Origin: Ascidiaceihabitans sp029251465
Lineage (GTDB): Bacteria; Pseudomonadota; Alphaproteobacteria; Rhodobacterales; Rhodobacteraceae
Assembly (NCBI RefSeq): GCF_042932805.1
Contig: NZ_CP170633.1
Coordinates: 1,860,001-1,924,000 of the forward strand
Length of the DNA: 64,000 bases
Direction of reading: 5' to 3'
This document shows positions 33,487 through 41,125 of the stretch, piece after piece. How positions within the stretch are numbered: the stretch's first letter is position 1; each line of letters begins with the position of its first letter. The position numbers were made by a program, and so were the translations under genes. The notes under the pieces are model-generated. The model was not told the origin of the DNA and did not search any database. It was given only the letters and a program-made list of their open reading frames with translations.

Positions 33487-34680
33487 ATGGGCTGGAAATC
33501 ACTGGATGATATGGAGCTTGCGGGCAAACGGGTGCTGGTGCGCATTGATATTAACGTGCCCGTGGAAAACGGTCTGGTGACAGATGCGACGCGGATAGAA
33601 CGTATTGCGCCGACGGTTGCGGATATTTTGGCCAAAGGTGGTCGCCCGATTTTGCTGGCGCACTTTGGTCGCCCAAAAGGCAAAGTCGTCTTGGATCTGT
33701 CCCTGCGCGTATGCTTGCCCGCTTTGGAAAAAGCGTTTGGCCAGTCGGTGTCTTTGGTGGAAACCCTTGAAGGGGCCGAGGCGCGCACCTCAGAGGACGA
33801 AAACGCCAGCATCCTATTGCTGGAAAACATCCGCTTTTATCCCGGCGAAGAGGCCAATGACCCGGAATTTGCCGCCCGCATTGCCGCATTGGGTGACGTT
33901 TACTGTAACGATGCGTTTTCTGCAGCCCACCGCGCGCACGCGTCCACCGAAGGGTTGGCGCAATTGTTGCCATCCTGTGCCGGTCGTTTGATGCAGGCGG
34001 AATTGTCAGCGCTTGAGACCGCTCTTAGCACCCCAACCCGCCCTGTTGGCGCGGTTGTCGGCGGCGCAAAAGTGTCGACCAAGCTGGATTTGCTGGCCAA
34101 TCTTGTTGGCAAACTGGATGTTCTGGTGATCGGCGGCGGCATGGCGAACACATTTCTGGGCGCGATGGGCGCTGATTTGGGCGCATCCCTGCAGGAACCC
34201 GATTTGCACGACACCGCCCGCGACATCATGATAAAGGCCGAAACCGCAGGCTGTCGCATCATCCTGCCCGTCGATGGCCGCGTGGCCCGTGAATTCAAAG
34301 CAGGTGCTGCCTACGACATGGTAACGCTGGATCAAAACACCGTCCTTGCAGCCGACCAAATGGTACTGGATGCCGGTGACGCCGCGGTTGATGTGATCTT
34401 GGATGAATTCAAAACGCTCAAGACTTTGATCTGGAACGGCCCGCTGGGCGCATTTGAAATTGAACCGTTCGACATTGCCACGATGAAAGCTGCCAAAGCC
34501 GCAGCGCATGCCACACGCGCAGGCGCGCTGGTGACGGTTGCGGGTGGTGGTGACACCGTCGCGGCGTTGAACTTGGCGGGTGCAGCCGACGATTTCACCT
34601 ATATTTCCACCGCAGGTGGCGCGTTTTTGGAATGGATGGAGGGCAAAACCCTGCCCGGTGTTGCAGCCTTGGGTGGGTAA
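33487..34680 (+). CDS. pgk: Phosphoglycerate kinase
   Basis: PGK moves the acyl phosphate of 1,3-bisphosphoglycerate to ADP. The product is 397 residues, the normal length, when started at the ATG at 33487 (AAGGA 9 nt upstream); an earlier start at 33424 adds non-conserved residues. Marks: KRVLVRIDINVPVENG, LAHFGRPKGK, GGAKVSTKLDLL, WNGPLGAFE, and the C-terminal nucleotide loop GGGDTVAAL followed by STAGGAFLEWMEG. It is separate from the gap genes, and I see no LacI-type palindrome in front of it. Confidence 0.97.
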   Translation: MGWKSLDDMELAGKRVLVRIDINVPVENGLVTDATRIERIAPTVADILAKGGRPILLAHFGRPKGKVVLDLSLRVCLPALEKAFGQSVSLVETLEGAEARTSEDENASILLLENIRFYPGEEANDPEFAARIAALGDVYCNDAFSAAHRAHASTEGLAQLLPSCAGRLMQAELSALETALSTPTRPVGAVVGGAKVSTKLDLLANLVGKLDVLVIGGGMANTFLGAMGADLGASLQEPDLHDTARDIMIKAETAGCRIILPVDGRVAREFKAGAAYDMVTLDQNTVLAADQMVLDAGDAAVDVILDEFKTLKTLIWNGPLGAFEIEPFDIATMKAAKAAAHATRAGALVTVAGGGDTVAALNLAGAADDFTYISTAGGAFLEWMEGKTLPGVAALGG

Positions 34681-34755
34681 CACGCTTCTGTTTTGCCACG
34701 CCTGTCGGTTTGCGGCTACCCTGCAGCTTAGTTAGACGAGTGTCAGGAGCGTTAC

Positions 34756-35529
34756 ATGGAAAACTGGACCTTAATCACCGGAGCCTCCGAAGGATTGGGC
34801 GCTGAATTTGCCCGGATCGCCGCCAAGGGCGGGCGCAACATTATCCTGACAGCGCGGTCCGAAGATAAGTTAAACATGCTTGCCAATGATTTGCGCGCGG
34901 GCGGCGTTAAAGTGGTCGTTATCCCTGCGGATCTAAACGATTTGGCCGAAGTCGAGCGGTTGTGGGCCACCGCAGTTGAAGGCCGCACCATCGATTTTCT
35001 GGTGAACAACGCAGGGCTTGGTCGCAATGGCCCCTTTGTAGATGACGGATGGGAGCGCGAGCTGGCCAGCATCAACGTCAACATCCTCGCCCTGACCCGC
35101 ATGATGAAATTGGCGGTTGCGCACATGAGCGAGACCGGATCGGGGCGCATCTTGAACGTCGCATCGACCGCGGCGTTTTTGCCGGGCCCGAACATGGCAG
35201 TTTATCATGCAACCAAGGCCTATGTTTTGTCCCTGTCCGAGGCCGTCGCCGAAGAATTGCGCGGCAGTCGTGTGACCATCACCGCCCTGTGTCCCGGGGC
35301 CACCGCCACCAGTTTTTTCGACGCGGCAGACATGCATGACGTTCGCATTTTGAAAATGGGATTGGTTGGCGATGCGCATCAAGTCGCCAAAGCAGGTTGG
35401 GCCAAGGCCTTGGGCGGCGGGCGTATTTCGGTGCCGGGTCTGGTGAACAAAATCTTTGCGTTCTTTCCGCGCGTTGCCCCACGTTCACTGGTCACATGGT
35501 CCACCAAAATCATCATGGGCAAGTCCTAG
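34756..35529 (+). CDS. Short-chain dehydrogenase/reductase (SDR)
   Basis: A 257-residue classical SDR. The cofactor motif is TGASEGLGAEFARIA (residues 9-15 and on), LVNNAGLGRNGPF is the NNAG motif, and the active site is seen in ILNVASTAAFLPG (Ser) with YHATKAYVLSLSE (Tyr-x3-Lys). An Arg after the second strand (LTARSEDKL) favours NADP(H). The C-terminus (FPRVAPRSLVTWSTKIIMGK) is of the DltE/YqjQ-like type, possibly membrane-associated. CAGGAG precedes the ATG. The substrate is unknown. Confidence 0.9.
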   Translation: MENWTLITGASEGLGAEFARIAAKGGRNIILTARSEDKLNMLANDLRAGGVKVVVIPADLNDLAEVERLWATAVEGRTIDFLVNNAGLGRNGPFVDDGWERELASINVNILALTRMMKLAVAHMSETGSGRILNVASTAAFLPGPNMAVYHATKAYVLSLSEAVAEELRGSRVTITALCPGATATSFFDAADMHDVRILKMGLVGDAHQVAKAGWAKALGGGRISVPGLVNKIFAFFPRVAPRSLVTWSTKIIMGKS

Positions 35530-35631
35530 GCCGTTTTGGACTGCTGTGCGAATCAGGGGATTCACAAACCGAATCGCCTGTGGCATAACCATCCCATCCG
35601 CCCATCAAGAGGCGGCATGAGGCAGACCCAT

Positions 35632-35931
35632 ATGAACCGCATCGCACGTCCTGCGTTTGGCACTTTTGCATTTTTCGCCGTCGCCTTTTCTTTGGGCGTC
35701 TACTTCACCTTTGCCGCTGTGCAGGGGGATTATGGGTTGTTCCGGCGCGTAGAAATTACCGCCGAGGCCGAAGATTTGCAAATGCAGTTGCTGCGCGTTC
35801 AGGCGGATGTGGCGCGGATGGAAAACCTGACCAAACGTCTGTCCGACGACTATCTAGATCTTGATTTGCTCGACGAACAGACCCGCAAGGTTCTGGGCAT
35901 GTTGCGCGCGGATGAGATTGTCATTCGCTAA
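35632..35931 (+). CDS. ftsB: FtsB-like septum formation initiator (DivIC family)
   Basis: A 99-residue bitopic membrane protein: short cytoplasmic end, one span (about residues 10-30, FGTFAFFAVAFSLGVYFTFA), then a periplasmic coiled coil (EAEDLQMQLLRVQADVARME) and the segment LDLDLLDEQTRKVLGM, which matches the alphaproteobacterial septum formation initiator. It is expected to join FtsL and FtsQ at the divisome. An ATG at 35617 is an alternative start. The position just upstream of pdhA parallels the eno/pdh neighbourhoods of other Alphaproteobacteria. Confidence 0.87.
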   Translation: MNRIARPAFGTFAFFAVAFSLGVYFTFAAVQGDYGLFRRVEITAEAEDLQMQLLRVQADVARMENLTKRLSDDYLDLDLLDEQTRKVLGMLRADEIVIR

Positions 35932-36014
35932 CGCGCTGGCCTGACACCCCATAACCCCTTAATATCTTTAATTTATGTGGATTTTGATCTGCGCGACATA
36001 TTGACTCTCGCGCT

Positions 36015-36060
36015 TTGAACACGAATCCTGTAAAAGATAGTTTAACGCTAAACTATCTTT
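36015..36060 (+). promoter_or_regulatory. pdhA promoter region with long palindrome
   Basis: A perfect 12-4-12 inverted repeat, arms AAAGATAGTTTA (36033-36044) and TAAACTATCTTT (36049-36060), spacer ACGC, lies 57 bp before pdhA. Its core TAGTTTA-N4-TAAACTA equals the site before lpdA. TTGAAC at 36015 with a 17-nt spacer to TAGTTT (36038) is a possible promoter whose -10 falls inside the operator. Confidence 0.65.
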
Positions 36061-36117
36061 GTTAGGTCCTGCGACACTGACCTTTCACAAGACGCTTCTT
36101 AACGTGGAGGATGCCGC

Positions 36118-37107
36118 ATGGCCGCGCGCAAAACGACGAAACAGACCAACGCTTCAGCCGAAGAGTTAAAAGCCTATTACAAAGACATGCTGTTGATCCG
36201 CCGCTTTGAAGAAAAAGCCGGACAATTGTATGGAATGGGGCTGATTGGTGGATTTTGCCACCTCTACATCGGACAAGAAGCCGTTGTTGTTGGCCTAGAG
36301 GCCGCTGCCGAAGAGGGCGACAAGCGTATCACATCCTACCGCGATCACGGCCACATGTTGGCCTGTGGCATGGACCCCAACGGCGTCATGGCCGAGCTGA
36401 CAGGCCGCGAAGGTGGCTATTCCAAGGGCAAGGGTGGCTCCATGCACATGTTCAGCAAAGAGAAGCATTTTTATGGCGGCCACGGCATTGTTGCCGCGCA
36501 GGTGCCCCTGGGTGCCGGCCTCGCGTTTGCTGACAAATACAAAGACAACGGGCGCGTATCGTTCACCTATTTTGGCGATGGCGCTGCGAACCAAGGCCAA
36601 GTTTATGAAACGTTTAACATGGCCGCGTTGTGGGGGTTGCCCTGTATCTTTGTGATCGAAAACAACCAATATGCGATGGGGACGTCACAGCAACGATCAA
36701 CTTCTTCTGCCGAAATCTACGAACGTGGTTTGGCGTTCGGGATCAAAGGCGAAGCGGTTGATGGCATGGATGTTTTGGCGGTCAAAGCCGCGGGCGAAAC
36801 TGCTGTTGCGCACTGCCGCGCGGGCAAAGGCCCCTACATTCTGGAAATCAAAACCTACCGCTATCGTGGTCACTCGATGTCGGATCCTGCAAAATACCGG
36901 ACCCGCGAAGAGGTCCAGAAAATGCGCGACGAACGTGACCCGATTGAACAGGTCCGCGAGCTGTTGTTGACCGGCAAACACGCCACTGAGGATGACCTGA
37001 AGGCCATCGACAAAGACATCAAGGCGGTTGTGAATGCTTCTGCTGAATTCGCCAAAAACAGTCCGGAACCAGCTCTTGAAGAGCTGTGGACCGACATTTA
37101 CGCATAA
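36118..37107 (+). CDS. pdhA: Pyruvate dehydrogenase E1 component, alpha subunit
   Basis: The 329-residue alpha chain of the heterotetrameric E1, which decarboxylates pyruvate with thiamine diphosphate. Marks: YKDMLLIRRFEEKAGQLYGM, FCHLYIGQEAVVVG, SYRDHGHMLACGMDP, GKGGSMHMF, the thiamine-binding GDGAANQGQVYETFNMAALW to NNQYAMGTS, and the phosphorylation-loop-like region YRYRGHSMSDPAKYRTREE. GGAGG is 7 nt before the ATG. It heads pdhA-pdhB-pdhC with 12-bp gaps and is preceded by the palindrome shared with lpdA. Confidence 0.98.
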   Translation: MAARKTTKQTNASAEELKAYYKDMLLIRRFEEKAGQLYGMGLIGGFCHLYIGQEAVVVGLEAAAEEGDKRITSYRDHGHMLACGMDPNGVMAELTGREGGYSKGKGGSMHMFSKEKHFYGGHGIVAAQVPLGAGLAFADKYKDNGRVSFTYFGDGAANQGQVYETFNMAALWGLPCIFVIENNQYAMGTSQQRSTSSAEIYERGLAFGIKGEAVDGMDVLAVKAAGETAVAHCRAGKGPYILEIKTYRYRGHSMSDPAKYRTREEVQKMRDERDPIEQVRELLLTGKHATEDDLKAIDKDIKAVVNASAEFAKNSPEPALEELWTDIYA

Positions 37108-37119
37108 GGAGAGATTGAA

Positions 37120-38475
37120 ATGGCAACTGAAATTCTCATGCCCGCGCTCTCTCCGACAATGGAAGAAGGCACGTTGGCCAAGTGGCTCGTCAAAGAGGGC
37201 GACACTGTAAAATCCGGCGATATCATGGCCGAGATCGAAACCGACAAAGCAACGATGGAATTTGAAGCCGTCGATGAAGGTGTGATTGGTAAAATCCTGA
37301 TCGCCGAAGGCACCGAAGGCGTCAAAGTGAACGTGGCGATTGCGATTTTGGTCGAAGATGGCGAAAGCGTCGACGACATCGCGGCCCCTGCCCCAGTGGC
37401 CGCAGCACCGGCCCCCGCCGCCGCAGCGCCTGTCTCCGAGGCACCTGCCGCGCCCCAAGTCGACGAAACGCCCGACTGGCCAGAGGGCACCAAGCTGAAA
37501 CAGCAGACAGTTCGCGAAGCTTTGCGCGACGGTATGTCCGAAGAAATGCGCGCCAACGACGATGTGTTTTTGATGGGCGAAGAGGTCGCAGAATACCAAG
37601 GGGCTTACAAAATCAGCCAAGGCATGCTCGACGAATTCGGATCGCGCCGCGTGATCGACACACCGATCACCGAGCACGGTTTTGCCGGTATCGCGACTGG
37701 TGCAGCATTTGGCGGATTGCGCCCGATTGTTGAATTCATGACCTTCAACTTTGCGATGCAGGCGATTGATCACATCATCAACTCTGCGGCCAAGACGTTG
37801 TACATGTCAGGCGGCCAAATGGGCGCGCCCATGGTGTTTCGTGGACCGAACGGCGCTGCGGCACGTGTTGGTGCACAACACTCGCAAGACTACGCGGCGT
37901 GGTACATGCAAGTGCCCGGTTTGAAAGTCGCGATGCCATATTCTGCATCCGACGCCAAAGGTCTGATGAAGACTGCAATTCGCGACGACAACCCTGTGAT
38001 ATTTTTGGAGAACGAAATTCTCTACGGCCAAAGTTTCGATGTCCCCGACATTGACGACTACACAGTGCCGTTTGGCAAGGCGCGCATTTGGCGCACAGGC
38101 ACGGATGTCACCATCGTGAGCTTTGGTATCGGGATGAAATACGCCCTGGAGGCTGCTGACAAACTGGCCGAAGACGGCATCAGCGCCGAGGTCATCGACC
38201 TGCGTACACTACGTCCGATGGATACGCCCGCGATTATCAAATCTGTCATGAAAACAAACCGTTGCGTGACCGTTGAAGAAGGTTGGCCACAAGGCTCCGT
38301 CGGCAGTTATATCAGCTCTGTGATCATGCAAGAGGCGTTTGACTACCTTGACGCACCGGTGATCAATTGCACCGGCAAGGACGTGCCAATGCCCTACGCC
38401 GCCAACCTTGAACGCCACGCGCTGATCACAACCGACGAAGTGATCGCCGCTGTGAAACAAGTCACTTACAAGTAA
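37120..38475 (+). CDS. pdhB: Pyruvate dehydrogenase E1 beta subunit with N-terminal lipoyl domain
   Basis: A 451-residue E1 beta chain. Residues 2-80 form a lipoyl domain (MPALSPTMEEGTLAKWLVKE) with target Lys43 in ETDKATMEF, followed by an Ala/Pro linker (about 90-115) and the catalytic beta chain (VREALRDGMSEEMRANDDVF to the end). A lipoyl domain on E1 beta is a known trait of several Alphaproteobacteria. The domain is 85% identical (70 of 82) to that of the E2 encoded next door, suggesting recent copying or continued homogenisation. AAGGAGA precedes the ATG. Confidence 0.97.
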   Translation: MATEILMPALSPTMEEGTLAKWLVKEGDTVKSGDIMAEIETDKATMEFEAVDEGVIGKILIAEGTEGVKVNVAIAILVEDGESVDDIAAPAPVAAAPAPAAAAPVSEAPAAPQVDETPDWPEGTKLKQQTVREALRDGMSEEMRANDDVFLMGEEVAEYQGAYKISQGMLDEFGSRRVIDTPITEHGFAGIATGAAFGGLRPIVEFMTFNFAMQAIDHIINSAAKTLYMSGGQMGAPMVFRGPNGAAARVGAQHSQDYAAWYMQVPGLKVAMPYSASDAKGLMKTAIRDDNPVIFLENEILYGQSFDVPDIDDYTVPFGKARIWRTGTDVTIVSFGIGMKYALEAADKLAEDGISAEVIDLRTLRPMDTPAIIKSVMKTNRCVTVEEGWPQGSVGSYISSVIMQEAFDYLDAPVINCTGKDVPMPYAANLERHALITTDEVIAAVKQVTYK

Positions 38476-38487
38476 GGAGCATCCACA

Positions 38488-39771
38488 ATGACAATCGAAA
38501 TTCTGATGCCCGCGCTTTCTCCGACGATGGAAGAAGGCACACTTGCAAAATGGTTGGTCAAGGAGGGGGACACGGTGCAATCCGGCGACCTGTTGGCCGA
38601 GATCGAGACAGACAAAGCGACGATGGAATTTGAGGCCGTCGATGAAGGTGTCGTCGGGAAAATCCTGATCGCTGAAGGCTCTGAAGGTGTCAAAGTGAAC
38701 ACAGTGATTGCGATGATGCTGGAAGACGGCGAAAGTACGAGCGATGTAACTGCACCAAGTGCACCTGCTGCTGACGCGGCGCCCGCATCCGCTCCGGCTG
38801 TGGCCGCACAGGCCCCTGCCCCGACAGCACCGGTCGCTGCCAGTGGCGAACGCGTTTTTGCCTCACCTTTGGCACGACGCATCGCAGCACAAAAAGGCCT
38901 GGACCTAAACGCGATTGCTGGCTCTGGCCCACGCGGTCGCATTGTCAAAGCGGACGTTGAGGATGCAACTGCGCAACCCAAATCCGATGTATCGCCGGCC
39001 CCTGTCGCAAGCGCATCTGCCGCACCGGCTATTGCTGCGGGCCCATCGGCCAGCGCGATCGCCAAAATGTACGAGGGGCGCGAATACGAAGAAGTACCGC
39101 TGGACGGGATGCGCAAGATCATTGCCGCGCGCCTGACCGAAGCCAAACAGACCGTGCCGCATTTCTACTTGCGCCGCGACATTCAATTGGACGCATTGCT
39201 TACGTTCCGTGGCACGTTGAACAAACAGCTTGAAGCACGCGGCGTAAAATTGTCGGTAAACGATTTCATCATCAAAGCCTGCGCTTTGGCATTGCAGACA
39301 GTTCCAGACGCAAACGCTGTTTGGGCAGGTGACCGGGTATTCAAATTGAAGCCATCCGATGTTGCCGTGGCCGTGGCCATCGAGGGTGGCCTGTTTACGC
39401 CAGTGCTAAAAGATTCGGAAATGAAATCGCTTTCGGCGCTGTCTGCCGAAATGAAGGACCTCGCGTCCCGTGCGCGTGATCGCAAGCTTGCGCCGCACGA
39501 GTATCAAGGTGGCAGCTTTGCGATTTCTAACCTGGGGATGTTCGGGATCGACAACTTTGATGCTGTGATCAATCCGCCGCACGGAGCCATTCTAGCGGTT
39601 GGGGCTGGCAAGAAACGGCCTATCGTGGGGCCAGATGGCGATCTGAGTGCGGCAACGGTAATGTCCGTGACCCTCAGCGTTGATCACCGTGTGATTGACG
39701 GCGCGCTGGGTGCTCATCTGCTCAACGCGATTGTCGAGAACCTCGAAAATCCGGTCGCGATGCTCGCCTAA
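38488..39771 (+). CDS. pdhC: Dihydrolipoamide acetyltransferase (E2)
   Basis: A 427-residue E2 of the pyruvate dehydrogenase complex. Domains: lipoyl (residues 2-80, Lys43 in ETDKATMEF), Ala/Pro linker, peripheral-subunit-binding domain (about 128-165, FASPLARRIAAQKGLDLNAI, GSGPRGRIVKADVE), a second Ala-rich linker, then the catalytic acyltransferase core (from about 195) with the active-site His in LSVDHRVIDGALGAHLL. There is one lipoyl domain, plus that on E1 beta. AAGGAG stands before the ATG. It is the last gene of the operon and is followed by a strong terminator. Confidence 0.98.
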   Translation: MTIEILMPALSPTMEEGTLAKWLVKEGDTVQSGDLLAEIETDKATMEFEAVDEGVVGKILIAEGSEGVKVNTVIAMMLEDGESTSDVTAPSAPAADAAPASAPAVAAQAPAPTAPVAASGERVFASPLARRIAAQKGLDLNAIAGSGPRGRIVKADVEDATAQPKSDVSPAPVASASAAPAIAAGPSASAIAKMYEGREYEEVPLDGMRKIIAARLTEAKQTVPHFYLRRDIQLDALLTFRGTLNKQLEARGVKLSVNDFIIKACALALQTVPDANAVWAGDRVFKLKPSDVAVAVAIEGGLFTPVLKDSEMKSLSALSAEMKDLASRARDRKLAPHEYQGGSFAISNLGMFGIDNFDAVINPPHGAILAVGAGKKRPIVGPDGDLSAATVMSVTLSVDHRVIDGALGAHLLNAIVENLENPVAMLA

Positions 39772-39802
39772 GCCTCTTAGCTTGCGAACGCTGACCTGAA
39801 AC

Positions 39803-39837
39803 AAAAAAAGCCGAGGCATCAGCCCCGGCTTTTTTAA
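39803..39837. terminator. Bidirectional terminator between pdhC and cysE
   Basis: AAAAAAGCCG pairs with CGGCTTTTTT, extended inward by AGGC/GCCC with one mismatch, loop ATCA. A- and T-runs on both sides serve both convergent genes. Confidence 0.9.
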
Positions 39838-39850
39838 TTCTGTGGTGAGT

Positions 39851-40660
39851 TTAGTCCTGTGGACCCAACATGTGGTTCATGGAAACAGACGGCTGATCGC
39901 ATCCGGCCTCGCCGACAATCCGCGCCGGAATCCCGGCAACTGTCTTGCAGGACGGCACTTCTTCGAGCACGACAGAGCCCGCTGCAATCCGGCTGCAGTC
40001 TCCGACTTTGATGTTCCCAAGCACTTTGGCACCCGCCCCAATCAGCACGCCGTTGCCGATTTTGGGGTGACGATCTTCTTCTTCTTTGCCGGTTCCACCC
40101 AATGTCACCGAGTGCAGCATCGACACGTTGTCACCGACAACAGCCGTTTCACCGATCACGATAGAATGTGCGTGGTCGATCATAATGCCACGACCCAAAC
40201 GGGCAGCAGGGTGAATGTCGACGCCAAAAATTTCTGACACACGCATTTGTACAAAATACGCAAGATCGCGATGGCCTTGCGTCCATAAGTGGTGGCCGAC
40301 ACGGTAGGCTTGGATTGCTTGATACCCTTTGAAATACAGGATCGGCTGCAACAACCGGTAACAAGCAGGATCACGTTCAAAAATCGCGACCAAATCAGCA
40401 CGGGCCGCTGCTACCAATTCCGGGTCGGCGGCATATGCCTCTTCTACAATCTCACGAACCACAACCATCGACATCTCATTGGATGCCAATTTGGCGGCTA
40501 TCCGGTAAGACAGTGCTTTTTCCAGTGACTTGTGATGTAAAATACAAGCATGCACAAATCCACCGATCAACGGTTCGTCCGATACGGCCTGTCGAGCCTC
40601 AGTGGTGATCCGTTCCCAAACCGGGTCAAGGGCGGCGATATTTCGTTGCGCTTCAGCCAT
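39851..40660 (-). CDS. cysE: Serine O-acetyltransferase
   Basis: CysE makes O-acetylserine from serine and acetyl-CoA, the entry step to cysteine. The 269-residue product has the helical N-terminal domain (DPVWERITTEARQAVSDEPL) and the left-handed beta-helix acyltransferase domain (FGVDIHPAARLGRGIMIDHA, GGTGKEEEDRHPKIGNGVLI). The start at 40660 has GAGAGG at suitable distance; an ATG at 40696 is the alternative. The C-terminal tail SVSMNHMLGPQD does not end in Ile, the residue by which CysE usually docks to CysK, so complex formation may be weak. It is convergent with pdhC. Confidence 0.95.
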   Translation of the reverse strand: MAEAQRNIAALDPVWERITTEARQAVSDEPLIGGFVHACILHHKSLEKALSYRIAAKLASNEMSMVVVREIVEEAYAADPELVAAARADLVAIFERDPACYRLLQPILYFKGYQAIQAYRVGHHLWTQGHRDLAYFVQMRVSEIFGVDIHPAARLGRGIMIDHAHSIVIGETAVVGDNVSMLHSVTLGGTGKEEEDRHPKIGNGVLIGAGAKVLGNIKVGDCSRIAAGSVVLEEVPSCKTVAGIPARIVGEAGCDQPSVSMNHMLGPQD

Positions 40661-40837
40661 GGTCAACCTCTCAATGTCCTTACTTAGAATAGTCATCTAA
40701 GTGACAAATTGCCAAACGCAAACCTGTGATGAGACATATTTCCATTTTGAATGACCCAATTTTTGCCGACCCCTGCGGAGTAAGGCGTTCAAAACTCACC
40801 CACTTAGAATGTTACTGCTTTCGCAATCCCAAGTGCA

Positions 40838-41125
40838 TCAATGGCGATTGCGATGCGCCACTAAGCCATCCAAGACAAGCGTCAAACAAGCGCAATACTC
40901 AGGTACGCTAAGGCCGGGTTCGTCCGCTAAAGGATATTGGCGCGCCGCAGCGCCCAGTGTGCCATTGCCCCATTCCGGATGCGGTTTGCCCAACCGGCGT
41001 GTAAAACGGTCTGCGCAATCGGCTTGCTTTACCAGTTGCGCGATCATCAACGGCCGCTCGGCTGCGTCCAATGCGAATAAAACCCGAGCGGCCGTTATGA
41101 CGTCACTGTGTAAGACTGATCGCAT
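40838..41125 (-). CDS. Small protein coupled to the end of the GTA cluster
   Basis: A 95-residue basic protein (MRSVLHSDVITAARVLFALD; HPEWGNGTLGAAARQYPLAD; CACLTLVLDGLVAHRNRH). Its ATG overlaps the stop of the large tail-tip gene (TGATG), so it is translated with the GTA genes, and it is the last gene of the cluster. The longer frame from 41350 is only overlap with that gene and is rejected. Small genes at this spot occur in other Rhodobacterales GTA clusters, as far as I recall. Function unknown; a particle or regulatory role is open. Confidence 0.75.
   Translation of the reverse strand: MRSVLHSDVITAARVLFALDAAERPLMIAQLVKQADCADRFTRRLGKPHPEWGNGTLGAAARQYPLADEPGLSVPEYCACLTLVLDGLVAHRNRH

Noticed and set aside
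36697..37773. Minus-strand frame of 358 codons opposite pdhA and pdhB
   Set aside because: It crosses two real genes and their junction; the product is Phe/His-rich with no known fold.
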